From Filobasidium wieringae (lineage: Eukaryota; Basidiomycota; Tremellomycetes; Filobasidiales; Filobasidiaceae): 64,000 nucleotides of DNA. Position 1 is the first letter of the stretch. Every line of letters starts with the position of its first letter. The stretch is from assembly GCA_001600055.1 (NCBI GenBank), contig BCIV01000003.1, positions 563,162 to 627,161 on the forward strand. Direction: 5' to 3'. Below are positions 1-13,457 of the stretch, one piece after another. The notes beneath the pieces were generated by a model, which had not been told where the DNA came from, did no database searches, and saw nothing but the letters and a program-made list of their open reading frames with translations. A program made the translations under genes and the position numbers.

Positions 1-3000
1 AGCGGCTGCCCGTCTGTAATGGAGTACCAGCTTAGTATATGCAAGAAGAAGAAGATTTGAAGGCGACATACTTCATGCGTATGGTGGCACGGACGGCTAC
101 GGCGATGGCCTTGAAAGTTCGGGGCTTAGCCGGCTCCGGAATTGAACTGGGGTAACCCATTGACGCGATCAGCGCTAGCGTTTCCCTCTCACTGACGAAG
201 TATGATGTTCAGCTTGCCTCGCACAATCTAGACGAGAACACGATTCTTACCTTTGTCGGAATCTGCCAACGAGACGCAACAAGTAGTGTTTCTGTACCAT
301 CAAGCCATTCCTGAATGTGTTCTCCCGGGCAAATTTGGCCCTCAGATAGCGGACTTGAGCAGTAAGCTTCTTCCTGTCTGCTGTGAGGTCTGCTACTCGA
401 GTACGAAGGGCTTCAGTCTGCGCATCATGGCCGGTACTGCATACGAATACGATGAGTGCTGGCCGCAGGTATAGTCTGTACGAAAGGCTTACGATCTCGC
501 TAGTCGCGCTTCAAGCTCTCGCTCCTTTCGTCCCAAGTTGTTCTCGAGATCTAGAATCTCCGTCTCAAGGGACTCGATCATACGATCTGCATCGGTCTTG
601 CCCTTTCTCAAGCTCTGCAGCTCAAGCTCATCCACACGGTACTTCTCACGGTCTGCTTGAAGGCTTGCCACCGCCTGCCCAAACTTCTCCGCGTCCCTCT
701 TGTGCTGATTGAGCGCGTCCTCTACAACTTTTAATTCCCGCTGCAAGTCGTTCGAACTATCAGACTTGTTGGCAAGTTTGTTTTCTGCCGCTCCTATCGC
801 TCTTGTCTTCTCGCTCAATTGAATTTTGAGCAAGTCGTAATCCTACAGAAAAATAGGATCAGTATGCCTGCACGCCTGCTGACATTGGCAGTCAACTTAC
901 ACGCTGCTTGACGGCCAACGCCTCTGTTAATCTCTTTGCTTCCACCTCCAGCTTTGTCTTAGACGCGACAAGTCTCGAGTTCTGTTCAGTAGCGTACACT
1001 GAGCAGAAGGTGTTCAGTGAAGAGCTCATCGTTACCCCATGCCAATACGAAAACTAACCTTGAGACTCTGCTGAACTCCTCGAATTTCTCTGCTCGAGAT
1101 CAACCAGACGAGTAGAAATGCGAGCAAGATCCTACAAGGGGTTAATCATTAGGGACAGCCTTAACCTCATCAATGCGATTGCTCTAACCTCTTTGAGGTC
1201 GACATTCTCTGCCTGTACCACATCACCAGTCTTCTCCGATTGAGTTAACTGGTTACGGACTTCTCGCAGCTGTTGTTGAACTTTCCGGACCTGAGCTTGG
1301 GTCTCCCGCAAATTGGTCTCGGTCCTATCCAACTTCTGTAGTATCACACGCACGTCAGCACAGCTTGTCAAATGAAGGCGCTTGATGCGACTTGCGTTCT
1401 GTAATACGTTATGATCGGTCTCCAGGGTCTGCTTTTCTCTCCTCAGGCTCGCTAGCTTGCGCTCGTGTTCTGACTCAGCCTGCTTGAGTGCCGTGGATGC
1501 AGCGTGCTCGGCTGATCGAAGGGTATGCTGAAGACGGGTGATTTCTTGCTGCTGATTTGTTGATGTTTCACGATCAGCGCGCACCTGCTCCTGAAGCTGC
1601 TCGTATTGCGTTTTGAGCGAAACCAGTGTTTCGCGCAATTCATCTCTGTTCGCGCCGCTCTTGCGGGGTGTACTGTCTCCACTGTAATGTATTAACTACC
1701 TTAGCAAAAATATACACTTTTGTCAATCCGCCTCGCTACTCACAACATAGAATCTTCCTCCCCTGAGAGCTGGAACGCTTTGCTAGCATCGAAACGAATG
1801 TCGCATCCGGGGCACTTAGTTGCCGTCAACCTATCGTTAGAAATCTCGATCCTTCTCTTTGTCTCGGTGATATGCTTTTCAAGCTCTGCCACCCGGTTCT
1901 TCTCCTCAGCAAGACGCTCGGCCATCTGCCAGGTCGTCAGATTAGCTTTTTCGAGACGGTCAAAGTTTCCGTCAAATCGTTTGTGAGCTTCCTGCAATTC
2001 CGCTTGCATTTCTTGGAATCGGATCATGACAGATTGTTCTGCGTCATCATCGATGCCTGATTGGTCTAGGAAAGAGAACTGTAGAGCAGAACGTCAGCCA
2101 GAAGTTTAGAAGCAACACAGGTGGGATCGGAGCGCACCTCAGGCATAGTACCAGGAGTCTGAGGAGTCTGAGGGGTTTTGATATGGGCAAAGTGCTTGTT
2201 GAACAATCTTCCTGTAGAAAAGGGAGAGCCCGCCATCGCATTCTGAGTCTTCCTTGGGCGGGGCGTCATGCTGACATCTCCAACTTGAGCCTGCACTAGT
2301 CTCAATTCACTCTGTAGCTCCTCCTTCTCGGTAGCGAGGCTCTGAATCTTGGTATCTCGGACAGCAAGTTCAGCCTCATAGGCTGGGTTTTTACGCAATT
2401 GCAATTGCTGAAGCTCGTCGACTTTGTTCTGTGCCAAAGCAAGACGCTCTCTAAGCGATTCGATGACGCTAGCGTGCTCTTGCGCACGAAGCGAAGATGA
2501 AGAAGCGCTCAATGCTGCAGAAGTATCAGCCTTTGAGGGGCTGCTCTCAACAAGCTGAGCTTCTAGTGCTACGACGGTAGCCTTAGAGGCACCAAGTGCA
2601 GCCTCCGCAAGGTCGAGGTTGGCCTGGATCTCAGCGGCACTGCATGTTTTTGAATGCAATTCGCGTTTGACTTCGGCAAGCTCTTCTTCCATCTCGGACA
2701 AGTTTGCCTGTTGGTCCAATGATACTGCCGCGGCCCGCTTCTCCGCCTCTGCTGCCTTTTCCTTGAGTTCATCGATCTCTTGAAGGGCGACTTCACATTC
2801 ATCCAGGTTGGCGTAACACTTGTCTAGCTCTGCCATATAAGTGTCGAGTTGCTTCTGAAGAGTGACAGTTTCTTCCTCTGAAGCAGTCTTTAGACGCTGC
2901 AAAGCTTCCTCTGCAACGGCCGACTGAGAGTTCGCCTCTTGGAGCTGCTGTCGCGCTTCCTCTAGATCTTGTGATAGCGATTCTAGCTGTTCAGTCTGAT

Positions 3001-5995
3001 CTGTATTTTCGTCCTTGGCGTTGCTCAAAGCGTCCATGAGTTCCTCAATCTTACGGTCTTTGTCGTCAAGTTTCTGAGTTACGTCCTTGACCTGTTCCTC
3101 GAGCTGTTGCGCTTGCTGCTGTAATGCCTTTTCCTTCTCGTCCAAATCAGGACTCTCCAGAACTTGTCTGAGCCTTTCCTTCTCCTGCTCAACAGCCGAC
3201 TTTTCCCACTGGAGCTTCTGTACTTGTTGTGCCAGATCTCTCTCTCTTACAGCCGCCGTCTCGAGGGCAGCGACTACACCCTGAGCTTGGCTTTCGCTTT
3301 CACTCTTAGCGTTAGTCAGTTGCTGTCTAAGCTGATCGATCTCTTCTTCATGTTCTCTGGCAAGCTGCGTGTGCAAAGCGAGTTCATCCTGCATCTCGGT
3401 AAGCTTGCTTTGATCTTCTCTGCCCCCCCGAGTGGCCTGTTTGATATCTGTTTCATGTTGAAGCGCCAAGATTTCGTCTTCCTTGGTACGGACCGTCTCT
3501 TCCAGATTTGCTATTTGCTCCTGTAAGCGCATGATGGTTTCGTTACGCACGCCTGTGACTCGGACAAACGATGATTCTGCCTTCGATCGGTCCAGCGACT
3601 GAGATCGAGAAGCGTTCATTTCGTCATTTTGACCTTCCTTCTCTTCCGCCTCCCACTGCGATTGTTGAAGCTGATCCTGTAGCAGAGTGAGTTCCTCATT
3701 GAGCCTACGATTCTCAGCAGTAAGTTGTTCGTTCATGTGATGCAAGTGTTTCGCAATCTTGGACCCTTGAGCACGATCTTCGTGATTACCAATATCATCC
3801 AAGCCGATTCCTGGTAAAGACGTGTTACCCTTGAAACGCGAAGAGGTCCCTCTCCTATCCGAAGTGAGATCGGCAGAAGAAGCGATAGAGATGAACGATT
3901 GGTTACTTAGAGAATCGTCCAAGTCTCCCCTGACTGTTCCGGCTATACTGTTTCCAAGACCCCTCGACTCCATCAACTTCCGGTGGAAGGGAGTGATGAC
4001 GCTCCTATGCATCGATCTGGCTAGTGAATGGTCCATTCTGAACGAAACACCCGTCTGCTCGGCCTCGTCCTGTTCCATCTCTGGAGTAGCGATCAGCTCG
4101 TCCCTACCCGAACTGACGCCGCTCTCCAAGCTCCACCTTCCCTTGGCGCCCTGACTGGGGACTAAAGTCGACCTCCTTGCGCTCATACTCGCCATGTTCT
4201 TCCTGGTGCTATTTTCCAGAGCGGTAACCACGTAATCTCTCATAAAGCTCTTCTCTACCGCGGGAGATTCACTGGCGAGTCGTCGAGGAACCGGACCCCT
4301 TGGAGTGGTCCCTGCTTCTACGATCGAGACCCCTCCCTTCTGGCTCTGATCCAAAGCTGGCAGACTATCCTCTACATCATCCTCGTCCTGCATATCTTCA
4401 TCCAAGTACCCTCTCACAAGCGGGCTTTCGGTCCTCGATAAATGCCGAGCCATACCGGGGGTGGTATATTGACTGGTAGATCCGGTGGAATCCCCCGCCC
4501 TTCTCGTCATAGGAGTCTTCAAGTTGGATCCAGCCATGGAACGACCCAGCCTATCGTCCATCATGGAAACCGTGCTCTCTGGTAAACCCGTCAAGTTGCC
4601 CCGTCCTAGGAGATCATTCGCGCTATCGAACGACTCCCCTTCCTCCTGAACCACATCCAAACCTCCTGGAGTAAAACTAACGCTTCGCCTTAGATAAGAA
4701 TCCTTGTTGGGCGTAGCGATCTGAGGAGCAGGTCCAGAGAAAGTCGCAGGATGTTCATCCAGATCAGGAGTATCTGTTGCTCGAACAGAAGAGGTGTCCG
4801 ATCCGGACCGATCTGGGTCAGTCGATCGGGAGAGCGAGGGAATTCTAGGAGTTTGGGCGTCTTGTGTTTCGGGGGAATCTGATCCGCTGTGATTAGGGGA
4901 ATCGAGCATTGATCTTACACTCCTAGCTTCGACGCTAACATCATCTCGATAAGGAGAAGGCAAGGGTTCCAAATCCTGTTCCATCCGAGCGAGCTGAGGA
5001 GTAACAGGGGGAGGGTTCTCCGTCTTTCTGGGCCTCTTTTTCCTATCCGCCACCCAATTGACATTCACAGCGGGCGAAGAGAAATCAGAAGCGTCATCCT
5101 GTCGGGGACCAGTATCAGTACTTGCGCCCATCTTGCCACGAGTAAGAAACATCTCATCACTCACCTGGCTAGGATGGGTGTCCGCATCCGACTCCTGCCA
5201 TTCAGGCAACTCCCTCGAGTCATCGAAACTCCTGGCTCCCTGAGCGTTGAAGTGGACAGGAAGAATGGTAGAAACAGATAGAGATCGTTCGTCTTTTCCT
5301 GGAGAGACTGATCCTGCTCTGAGCTCGTGTCGTCGGGAAAGAGAGGTCGCAAACCTTGCTCGAGAAGAATCTAGGTTAGGAGATGAAGCGGAGGGGGACG
5401 AATTGAGGGGGGAAGGAGTTCGGACGGAACGGAGACTTGTATTCCTCGGCTTGACAGTAGACAGAGTTCCTTGATCCGTGGAGGAAGATGAGGCCGCGAG
5501 ATTCTGCTCTGAGTTTTTTCTAGTTCTTGGTACATGCCTGACCGTCACAGGGGTGGAGATGATAGGCTTCTTCGCGTGAATGGGAGTAAAGGATGAAGAA
5601 GACGTGTTGGGAGAAGGAGTTTGATCGTTCAACGCGACAATGTAGGATTCATGACCGACCGAGCCCAAGCTAGAGTTTGGGGAATCGGTTTGCCTGTTCA
5701 AGTGTTGCTTGTAAGCGTAACCTTTTGGGACTGGAGTGTTCAAGTTTGAGTGGAATCCCTTTCGGGGAGAATCATAATCAGGACCTCGGTTCTCTTTTCC
5801 TCGATCTTCTTCCCGTTCTTCGTCTGAACCATTACGCTCTTCGTCGTCGTATGTGGTAGCTCCTGCATACGAACTGATACCTTCTGTCGTACTGTCGAGT
5901 AGATCGGGTAGGCTTCCTAGTTCTCTCTCTGCATCGGCGTGTTGTTCTAGTCTTTTGCGGATGACGGAGGTGTCCTCCATGAGGAAGTTGGCCAT
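1..5995 (-). CDS. PCP1: Pericentrin/Pcp1-type spindle pole body protein, 3' end cut by window edge
   Basis: Large scaffold that probably anchors gamma-tubulin complexes at the spindle pole body. Exons: 2138-5995, 1744-2078, 1189-1681, 1059-1131, 901-998, 493-842, 251-436, 72-191 and <1-13, giving at least 1842 codons; the stop lies beyond base 1. Residues 1 to about 740 are low-complexity, rich in Ser/Pro/Thr with many SP/TP sites. From about residue 745 onward it is nearly continuous coiled coil. A CPGC motif lies near residue 1370. The last three exons encode a PACT-like domain: YLRAKFAREN, then GLMVQKHYLLRLVGRF, then TFKAIAVAVRATIRMK. This matches the pericentrin-AKAP450 centrosomal targeting module known from Pcp1, Spc110 and PcpA. 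I did not identify a Cnn_1N-type gamma-tubulin binding motif with confidence. The start ATG is at 5993-5995. Identification rests on the PACT end plus architecture; the exact orthologue name is inferred. Confidence 0.85.
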
Positions 5996-6762
5996 ATTTA
6001 GTGTTTGTGCGTGTAGTAAATTTGTTGTCGATTTGTCGATCTATAGTATCATTCTATCACGGTTGTTTTCAAAGGAGTGTGGTTGATTGTTCTTGGTGGT
6101 AAGCAGTAGGTTGAAAGCTTAGAAGAGAGTGATGGCGGTATTCAAAATCGGTTGAATCGCTCAGCAGCAGTTCTGTTGTTGTTTGACTTTCTAACCATTT
6201 GTTGTTGTTGTTGTTGTTGATAACGTAACATCTCATCATCCATTTTGTCCAACGCGTGGGAAGACCGTCAGTACTATTCACCTTAAATCATGCCTCGTGC
6301 GTCTCGCTCGACCTCCACTTTCCCATTGAAAGCGCATGTCGCCCCTTTGGCGGAAGCTAATTACTGGTCCGGTCAGTTCCTCAAGCGCATCTTCTGACGA
6401 ACGATACGCGATAACCAGGCTTAGAGCTAGAGCCAAGCTGCAGGTCGTAGACCATCCAGACCCTTTGATATAGCTGCCATACCACTTACATAGCCGCACC
6501 TTCTAGCTCAGAAAGCTTCGCTCGGAAAGCTTCATCGAATTGTTCGAGCAGTCCGCCGGAAACGATTCTAACGGATATCCTATGAGCTCGTCGTAGCTCG
6601 ACAATCCGTAACGAGGAGCAACGTTGTAAACGCACACATCATCAGCTTAAGGGTGAAAGGTTTTCCCCGCCGACCAGATAACGGACTTGAACCTCTATCT
6701 TCTCATCTTCAATACATATCTTCGTCTGATCCAACACACCCATCAGCTCGAGCTCGAAAACG
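5996..6762. other. Intergenic, divergent promoter region
   Basis: 767 bp between the divergent PCP1-like and Sds3-like start codons. It holds a short GTT/TTG microsatellite around 6200-6217. I see no convincing gene; a 36-codon ORF at 6290 has no recognisable features. Confidence 0.6.
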
Positions 6763-7400
6763 ATGGACTCGGCTATGAATGGGACCTCTTCTTCGGTCGA
6801 GACCGGTCCTACCCTACAAACCTCCTCTCTCCCTGATCAATTACAAATAAACCCGATCGATACACATCCTGATCACCCCGCTTCGAATATTCCCCCTTCT
6901 TCGCCATTATCGGACTCGGACAACCTCTCTGACGACGACATCGAAGAAGAGGAGGAGGAGGAGGAAGAAGAACTAGACGCGGAGGGCGAGGAGGACATCG
7001 ATCCTTCTCAACCCAACGTCTCTCAAACACATGCATCGAGTCGGAACGATGCGGAACAGACTACCCCACAAGGGAAGATAAAAATTTCCCTCCGAGTGAG
7101 AGATGGGGATGAGGATGATGATATCGAGGATGATGCGAGTTCTATAACGAGCAGTACGATCCCACTTAGTGAGCCCGACAATGATCCTGAAGATCCAGAG
7201 GACCCGGAAGAGGATGAAGAGATGGAGATCGACGACCAAGGTCAGGACACCCCTGGGAAGAATAAAAGCCTTTCTCACCCGGTGAACAAGGCTGCACTGG
7301 CATTTAGGACTGTCAAGCCTATCAATGCGGAGGATTCGGATGCGAGTGAGTTGACGGAAGATTCCGAGGGAGAGAAGGATGAGGGGGAGGAAGACGAGGA

Positions 7401-7432
<32 letters not shown>

Positions 7433-9644
7433 GACCAGAGCATGGTTCAGTACCCCCTCCTAATAGCAATAACAACAACAAACCGAAATCCCAGATCCTG
7501 GATCCAGCCACCGTTCCCACTCAGGGGAAACCTCCAAGCACGCATCATCAACGAAAACCAAGCATTTTCGGTCCTCGACCTACAGATTCATTGGCAGACG
7601 ATGATAACGACCTTAGCGAGTTGGAGGAAAGCGATTCTGAACTCCCTTCGGTTCCCAAAAAAACAAACGGGACTGTTCTAGATGATGGAGAGAAGCCTTA
7701 TTCTCCACCCAAGTCGGGAAAGAAGACCGGTTTGGGGATGGGAATCGTACCTCTTGAACAAGATGGAGAAGAGAGCACATTTTCAGAAGAGGAAGAAGAG
7801 GATGAGGGCGGGGAGGGCATGTTGATGAAAGATGCTGTGAGGAGAGAGAGCGAGGGCAAGATCAAGAGCAAGAAGGATTTGGAAGGGGATGAAGAAGAGG
7901 CAGAGAAGGGGGAAGAGAGGCAGGCAGAACGAGGTGAGTTTCAATCGCAGGTATTCTGGGAGTTCAGGAAAACATACTGATTGCTTGTATGATACCAGCC
8001 GCGTCCCCCAGCTCGGTCAAGTCGAAGAGAAACAACTCCACAGCTCATTCCACCACTTCTCACTTGATCACCAATCAGTTGTCTTCAGCAACTCCTCAGA
8101 CCACTTTGGAAGCTCTTCAAGCGCTCTTGCAGATTGAGATCAAGTTTGCTGCGCTTAGGGATCAACTGTATGTTGAGAGAATGGATGAGCTGAGTAGGGA
8201 GGAGGAGATCATTGCGGATGGCGAGTCTGAACCCATGGTGGACTTCTGAGAATAGTGACTTCGTAGCTCATCAATCGTTCGATACTACAGGCTCGCACCC
8301 TTCTTTGCTCCACCTACATCAGATCCTCCACGATCGACGGGAAAACTTGTTACATCTCGCGGAGCTTCGCCTCAAACAGAACGAACTGGAACTTGCTAGA
8401 GTGAGGGATTCAGATAAAAAGGCAGTCATGTCGTGGTGGCAGGTAAGCCGTGTAGCTTGCAGGACCTTGAACATACGGTTTTCTGATGATGGCCCAACAG
8501 GATGCCAAGGATACTCTTATCAGGGACGAATACAATGATAACGCGAGGAAAAAGAGACGGTTGGACAAGGACAAGGCGGATTACGAGACCATCAAGCCTC
8601 GTGAGTTTTGTGTCCTTTCCTTCTTCATCCCAGCCGCACTAAATTATATCCGTTACGACATCAGCTCCTAAGGCATTACCACCAAAAATGCCGACACGTC
8701 AGGATGTCGAGGCGAGGACCTTTGCCTGGAACAGGGGACCTAGTATAACTGCCTTGCAGCAGGAGGAGGTGTCCAACGATCTTGCGAAGATAGGAGTGAG
8801 TGATTCCCTACAAACCGCTGTCGAGAACGATCTAATCATACCATCCTCCTGTCAGATCGCGGCTCGAGCCCAGTACAGGCAACTCCATGGACATGGACAC
8901 AGGCAACAAGGCCACGGGATGTCTGGGTTCGGTCGTACCGGACATCAGTTGGGGTTTCCTCAGGAGGATCCGGGTCACATGGTTGATACCGGATCACTGA
9001 TGTTTGACCCCAACGGCGGATCTCGCGCAATCAATGGTAGTGCCAGTCATCATCATCACCATGTTGTGCCTACTGGTAGCAACCAATCAACACCTCGACA
9101 TCGTCATTACGCTTCTCCTGCAGTATATGATATGATGGCCCCTAGAAGAGAAGGTCGACAGGTCCCGACGACCAGCCTTGACCCATTTGACGCGAGGAGA
9201 AGAGATAGGGTTGATGACCCGATGAACGCCGTTGCTGGCCCAAGCCGCGATCGATCGCGAAAGGAGTTGGACGAAATCCGCGACCCGAAACGAAGGAAGA
9301 CCGATAGTAACAGCCCGGTACTGGTTGGCCAACAGCAGAGCCAACCGCACAGGAACGGGATGGACATCCAACGCCAAGAACCAGATGCTAGGATACAGGA
9401 GGGAAGGCGGATGAACCGACGGTCGCCCTCACCCAGCACCAATGCGTTAAACGGTCATCAAACACATCCAAAGGCAGTCATGCCCGATCCAGTACCGGCT
9501 GCCCAAGCAACCGGATCGGGAGGATACAATCAAATGGGTGGATACAACTCGTCCTCCATGGTCGAGAACCGGGGCTGGCCCTATCGATTCGGACCTGACC
9601 ATCGTAAACAGATGATGCCAGGAATGGCTGCCGCACGAAATTGA
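6763..9644 (+). CDS. SDS3: Sds3-like subunit of the Rpd3L histone deacetylase complex
   Basis: Predicted nuclear corepressor subunit that helps assemble the Sin3/Rpd3 deacetylase. Exons: 6763-7933, 7999-8220, 8291-8442, 8501-8600, 8665-8795 and 8856-9644 (about 854 aa). Residues 1-390 are very acidic, with long Glu/Asp runs. The Sds3 domain follows (about 400-540): ALLQIEIKFAALRDQLYVER, LHQILHDRRENLLHLAELRL and KKAVMSWWQ, then a Lys/Arg-rich helix. The C-terminal 300 residues are disordered and rich in His, Gln, Arg and Asn. The 8221-8290 intron appears to use a GC donor: only a break after base 8220 keeps the conserved frame across ADG|SHP. The 8796-8855 intron is 60 nt, stop-free and in frame, so exon 5 could also be read through to give 874 aa. 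Yeast Dep1 carries a related domain, so the Sds3 versus Dep1 assignment is not certain. Confidence 0.85.
8221..8290 (+). other. Probable GC-AG intron
   Basis: The donor reads G|GCGAGT and the acceptor CTACAG|GC. Splicing here joins GCGGATG to GCTCGCACC and keeps the Sds3-domain frame. The nearest GT donor, four bases downstream, would shift the frame. The call rests on frame and conservation only, without transcript data. Confidence 0.7.
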
Positions 9645-9953
9645 CAAGACTTCGACCCGATCCTGCTTAATGGTTGTCTCGCAGTAATAACGAACACTTC
9701 GCTTTCGAACGTCTACTTGCCTACTTGATAACTGCTTGACCTTTTATTACGCATTACGCATATGCATTCCATGATATGATTGTTGTTGCCAAAGTGGAGG
9801 TCGGCGCGAACCGACTTGCTCATGATCACAGACTGCTCAAACCTCACTTAAGTAGCATTAGTAGTAGTATCAGTAGAACAATCGACATACTTGAGTCCAG
9901 CTTCAGCTTTACCAGTCGGTGTCACCGATATCTGAAGCTGCACCAAGCTGAAC
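9645..9953. other. Intergenic, nothing recognised
   Basis: 309 bp between the Sds3-like stop and the VPS16 start on the same strand. It must hold the 3' UTR/terminator of one gene and the promoter of the other. No repeat or RNA gene is visible. Confidence 0.5.
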
Positions 9954-12900
9954 ATGGTTACTGCAATAACACCTACTGAGAGGTGAGTTGGTTCGACAGA
10001 TGACGCAATATTGTAATCGTAGCTAAAGTGGTCTGCGCAGCTGGGATACGCTTGAGAATGTATTCTACCGCAAAGAAGAGGTCTACTCTATGGCCTGGGA
10101 TGGTCCAAATCTCTCTGATTTCAAAGTCGCTGCAGCAAAACTAGGTGGTCCTGTTGGTGGGTACACTGTCGCTTAGTTGTGGCTGGTATCGCTCATGCAC
10201 GCAAACCGTCTATTAGCTCTGATCAGAGACGAGGACAAGGTTGCGCTTATTGGCAAGCATTCTGCAGGGAAGCCGAAGATATTAGTTCACACTGCTGCTG
10301 GGTATCACCTAGCCACTCTATCCGTAAGCGATTGGGCATCTTTTTGGCGAGTTGAAGGATGTTAATCTCGGTCTTTTATTGATGAGTGGGATCTACCATC
10401 TCCAGTATTACTAGCTTGGACGCCTCAGGAACAGCTTCTTGTGTTGTCAGAAAGTGGAGTTTACAGGATCTACGATATCTTTGGAGAGTACAAACAGCAT
10501 AGTCTGGGAAGCGAAGTGGATTCGATAGGAGTTATCAGCGCTCAAGTGCATGATGATGGCTTCGTAGCTCTTTTGGGGGATTTGACGTTTGTACAAGTGA
10601 GAGGTTGGGAAGGTGGTCGCCCTTTACCTATGGCTAGCTCTAGTTAGTCAAAACGTTACTCCTTATGTGCGCCCAGGCTGATAATGTTGCGTCTTGCTAC
10701 CCAGATCTACAGGAGGCACCTCGCTCCTGGTTGCTTATATCACCTGAACAGTCGATAACTCGTCAATTGGAGCTTCTCGTTTCGGTCCGAGACACTGCGC
10801 TCACGGTTGATGAGCTTGATACAGTGGATCAGGTAAGTAGATCGCCCGCACGTTTCCCTCAATGTTTTAGATCTCACTCGTAGTCGTTAGCATTTGTCCC
10901 GAGGGCCATTCACCAAAATCTGCATGTCACCAAACGGGAAGTTCCTGTCGTTCATAACTTCCAGCTCATCGCTGTGGGTGGTGTCATCCGATTTCAGTCG
11001 AAATCTATCGGAAGTCGACATTGCCTCTCTGGAGGGCAATTATGACGCAGCCGCACCAGATATCATGGAATGGTGTGGAGACCATGCTGTTGCTCTAGGC
11101 TGGAGTGACGGAAGAGTGGCGATCATCAGTCCGGGAGGCGAAACCTTAAGGTACGATCGCTCGGTATGCATCTCGCCGAGAACCAGCTGATTACCGCGAT
11201 ACTATCCAGTTATACTTACTCGCCCGGGACCATTCTGGTAGGGGAGATTGATGGCCTAAGGATAATTAGCTCTTCAGTGTCAGATTATGTGCAAAAAGTG
11301 CCAGGTAAGTCCAAACAATACGCAAGCCTAAGCTGTGCTTATTGAAGGAATGTGGATTAGCCTCCACTCTGGCTGTCTTCCAACCGGGATCTACGAGTCC
11401 TGCTGCGATTCTATTCGACGCAGTTGAGCAATTCGATCGTAGATCGCCGAAGGCGGATGAAGCTATCATATCCATAAAGATGGACTTGGCAGATGCGGTA
11501 GATACATGCGTTGAGGCTGCTGGGCTAGAGTCGGATCCGATGTGGCAGAAGAAGCTCTTGAAGGTGAGTTCATTTCCAATGCTTCCGAGCTTGCCGATCC
11601 GTAGCCCATACGTCTCCTCTACAGGCGGCGACGTTCGGCAGAGCCTTCTTGGATCTTTACAACCCGACCGATCTGGTCAATATGGGACAGACTCTTCGGG
11701 TGATTAATGCTGTGAGGCATCACGAAATTGGAATACCCCTCACTTACCAACAGTCAGTCGCATACACAAGTAATCATCTGCAAGTGGGCTTTCAAATGAT
11801 GATTCTCTCCTCGCAGATACATGGCGGTCTCAGGGGAGAGACTGATCGCGCGCTTGACAGCTCGGAATATGCATCTTCTTGCCCTCAGGATATCTTCTCA
11901 TCTTCAGCTACGGCCAGATCCAGTATTGAAGCATTGGGCTTGTGCGAAAATAGCGGCAGCGAACACGACGCAAGGTGACAGCACAGTCAACCAGGATGAT
12001 GAGCTTCGAAGAATCATCGTCAGCAAGTTTGAGAAAGAAGGAATGACCGTGAGCTATGCGGATATTGCTCGACGTGCTTGGCAAGTAGGAAGAACGAGAC
12101 TTGCGACCAAGGTAAGAACGCCTCTACATATGAATGAGAGATCGTGCGTTGACGTGTGTATGGACTAGTTGCTTGAGCATGAGCGGCAAGCTTCTGAACA
12201 AGTCCCTCTTCTACTGGCAATGAAGGAGGACCGTCTTGCTTTAGTAAAGGCGACAAGTTCTGGCGACCCCGACCTAGTCTTTCACGTGCTGCTCGATCTC
12301 AGACACCGTCTCGCTCCCGGAGACTTCTTTTCGCTCGTGGACGATGGTACACCGAAACTCGCAAGCGCAGCTCGTCTGCTTCAGGTTTATGCCAAGGAAA
12401 ATGACAAGGCCCTGTTAAGGGATCTTTACTATCAAGATGATCGTCGGTTAGATAACGCTCTTCTCGAGTTAGAGGAGGGCTGGGCGAAGGAGGTCTGTCT
12501 GAAGCTCCAAACCTAGAACTCGGATGGTGCACTGATCTAATCTATTCGACAGGAGATCGATGACCGACTGATTAGCTTGAAGAACGCTGTCAAATACCTA
12601 TCGGAAGACAAAACACGATCTTCTGAGACAAAGGTATGTTGGTACAGCATTATTTCAACGTGACCTCGAGAAATCTAGTCTAAGCGCCCCTTGATAGCTC
12701 GCGGATGAAGGTCAGAAGCTGTTAATGCAGCAACAGACCATGGAGAAAGAGCTCGAAAATCGATACAAGCTCGTCGGTATGAGCCTTAACGATACACTGG
12801 CTGAATTACTCAGAATAGGACTCGGAAAAAGGGCGGAGAAGCTAAGAAGCGATTGGAAAGTTCCAGATAAAAGGTCAGTCTGATAACGGTCCGAATTTCA

Positions 12901-13457
12901 GGGCTCCGTGCTCCGTGACTGACGCGCAGATATAGGTGGTGGTGGGTCAAATTGAAGGTACTGGTCGAGAACAAAGACTGGGAGGGACTCGATGTATTCG
13001 CCAAGAGCAAGAAAAGCCCAATCGGGTATGAACCTTTCGTGGTAAGCATTGATTTTTGTAGTGAAAGCGCTGCTGGATGCTCACCCTGGTTCGGCAGACG
13101 TGTCTTTTGAGTGCCGGGGAACCTGCTCGCGCTGCGGTATTCGTAGCTCGATGTGAGACGAAACGCCGGATCGACCTGTATTTACGATGCGATGATTGGG
13201 GTCGAGCAGCAAACGAAGTAAGTACAGTCAGCCAGTTTATGAAGAACTGGTCGGACCACGTAATTGAATGACGAGAACTTTACAGTGCAAGGAACGGGGA
13301 GATAAGGCTAGATTAGAGTAAGTTGAGAGGGATACATCTGTTGACTATCAGTGATTGACCGTAATTTTGTCGCGTCTGTGATAGGGAATTGCGAAGAACG
13401 GCACCGAACGGAATGGCTCAGCGAGAAGTCGACGAGGTGATAAGGAGAGCAAAGTAA
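9954..13457 (+). CDS. VPS16: Vacuolar protein sorting protein VPS16 (HOPS/CORVET core)
   Basis: Core subunit of the HOPS and CORVET tethering complexes, needed for fusion at endosomes and the vacuole. There are 17 exons: 9954-9982, 10041-10156, 10217-10323, 10387-10642, 10705-10832, 10891-11150, 11210-11304, 11361-11563, 11625-11752, 11817-12111, 12169-12492, 12553-12633, 12698-12873, 12936-13041, 13098-13217, 13286-13317 and 13385-13457 (842 aa, close to the family's usual length). The N-terminal part fits the Vps16 beta-propeller ([25 protein letters not shown], then [16 protein letters not shown]). The C-terminal part fits the Vps16 alpha-solenoid (VPDKR plus [29 protein letters not shown]). 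Every exon junction keeps phase, and introns are 56-68 nt. Nothing is missing, so the gene looks functional. Confidence 0.96.

Noticed and set aside
476..492. 17-nt intron near the end of the Pcp1-like gene
   Set aside because: Far too short for splicing. The next acceptor gives a 56-nt intron and restores the PACT motif.
6290..6400. 36-codon ORF upstream of the Sds3-like gene
   Set aside because: Too short, no domain; its possible splice extension runs into a stop shortly after.
7275..7520. Minus-strand ORF rich in Ser runs
   Set aside because: It is the antisense reading of GAG/GAA runs that code for the acidic region of the Sds3-like protein; no start context or domain.
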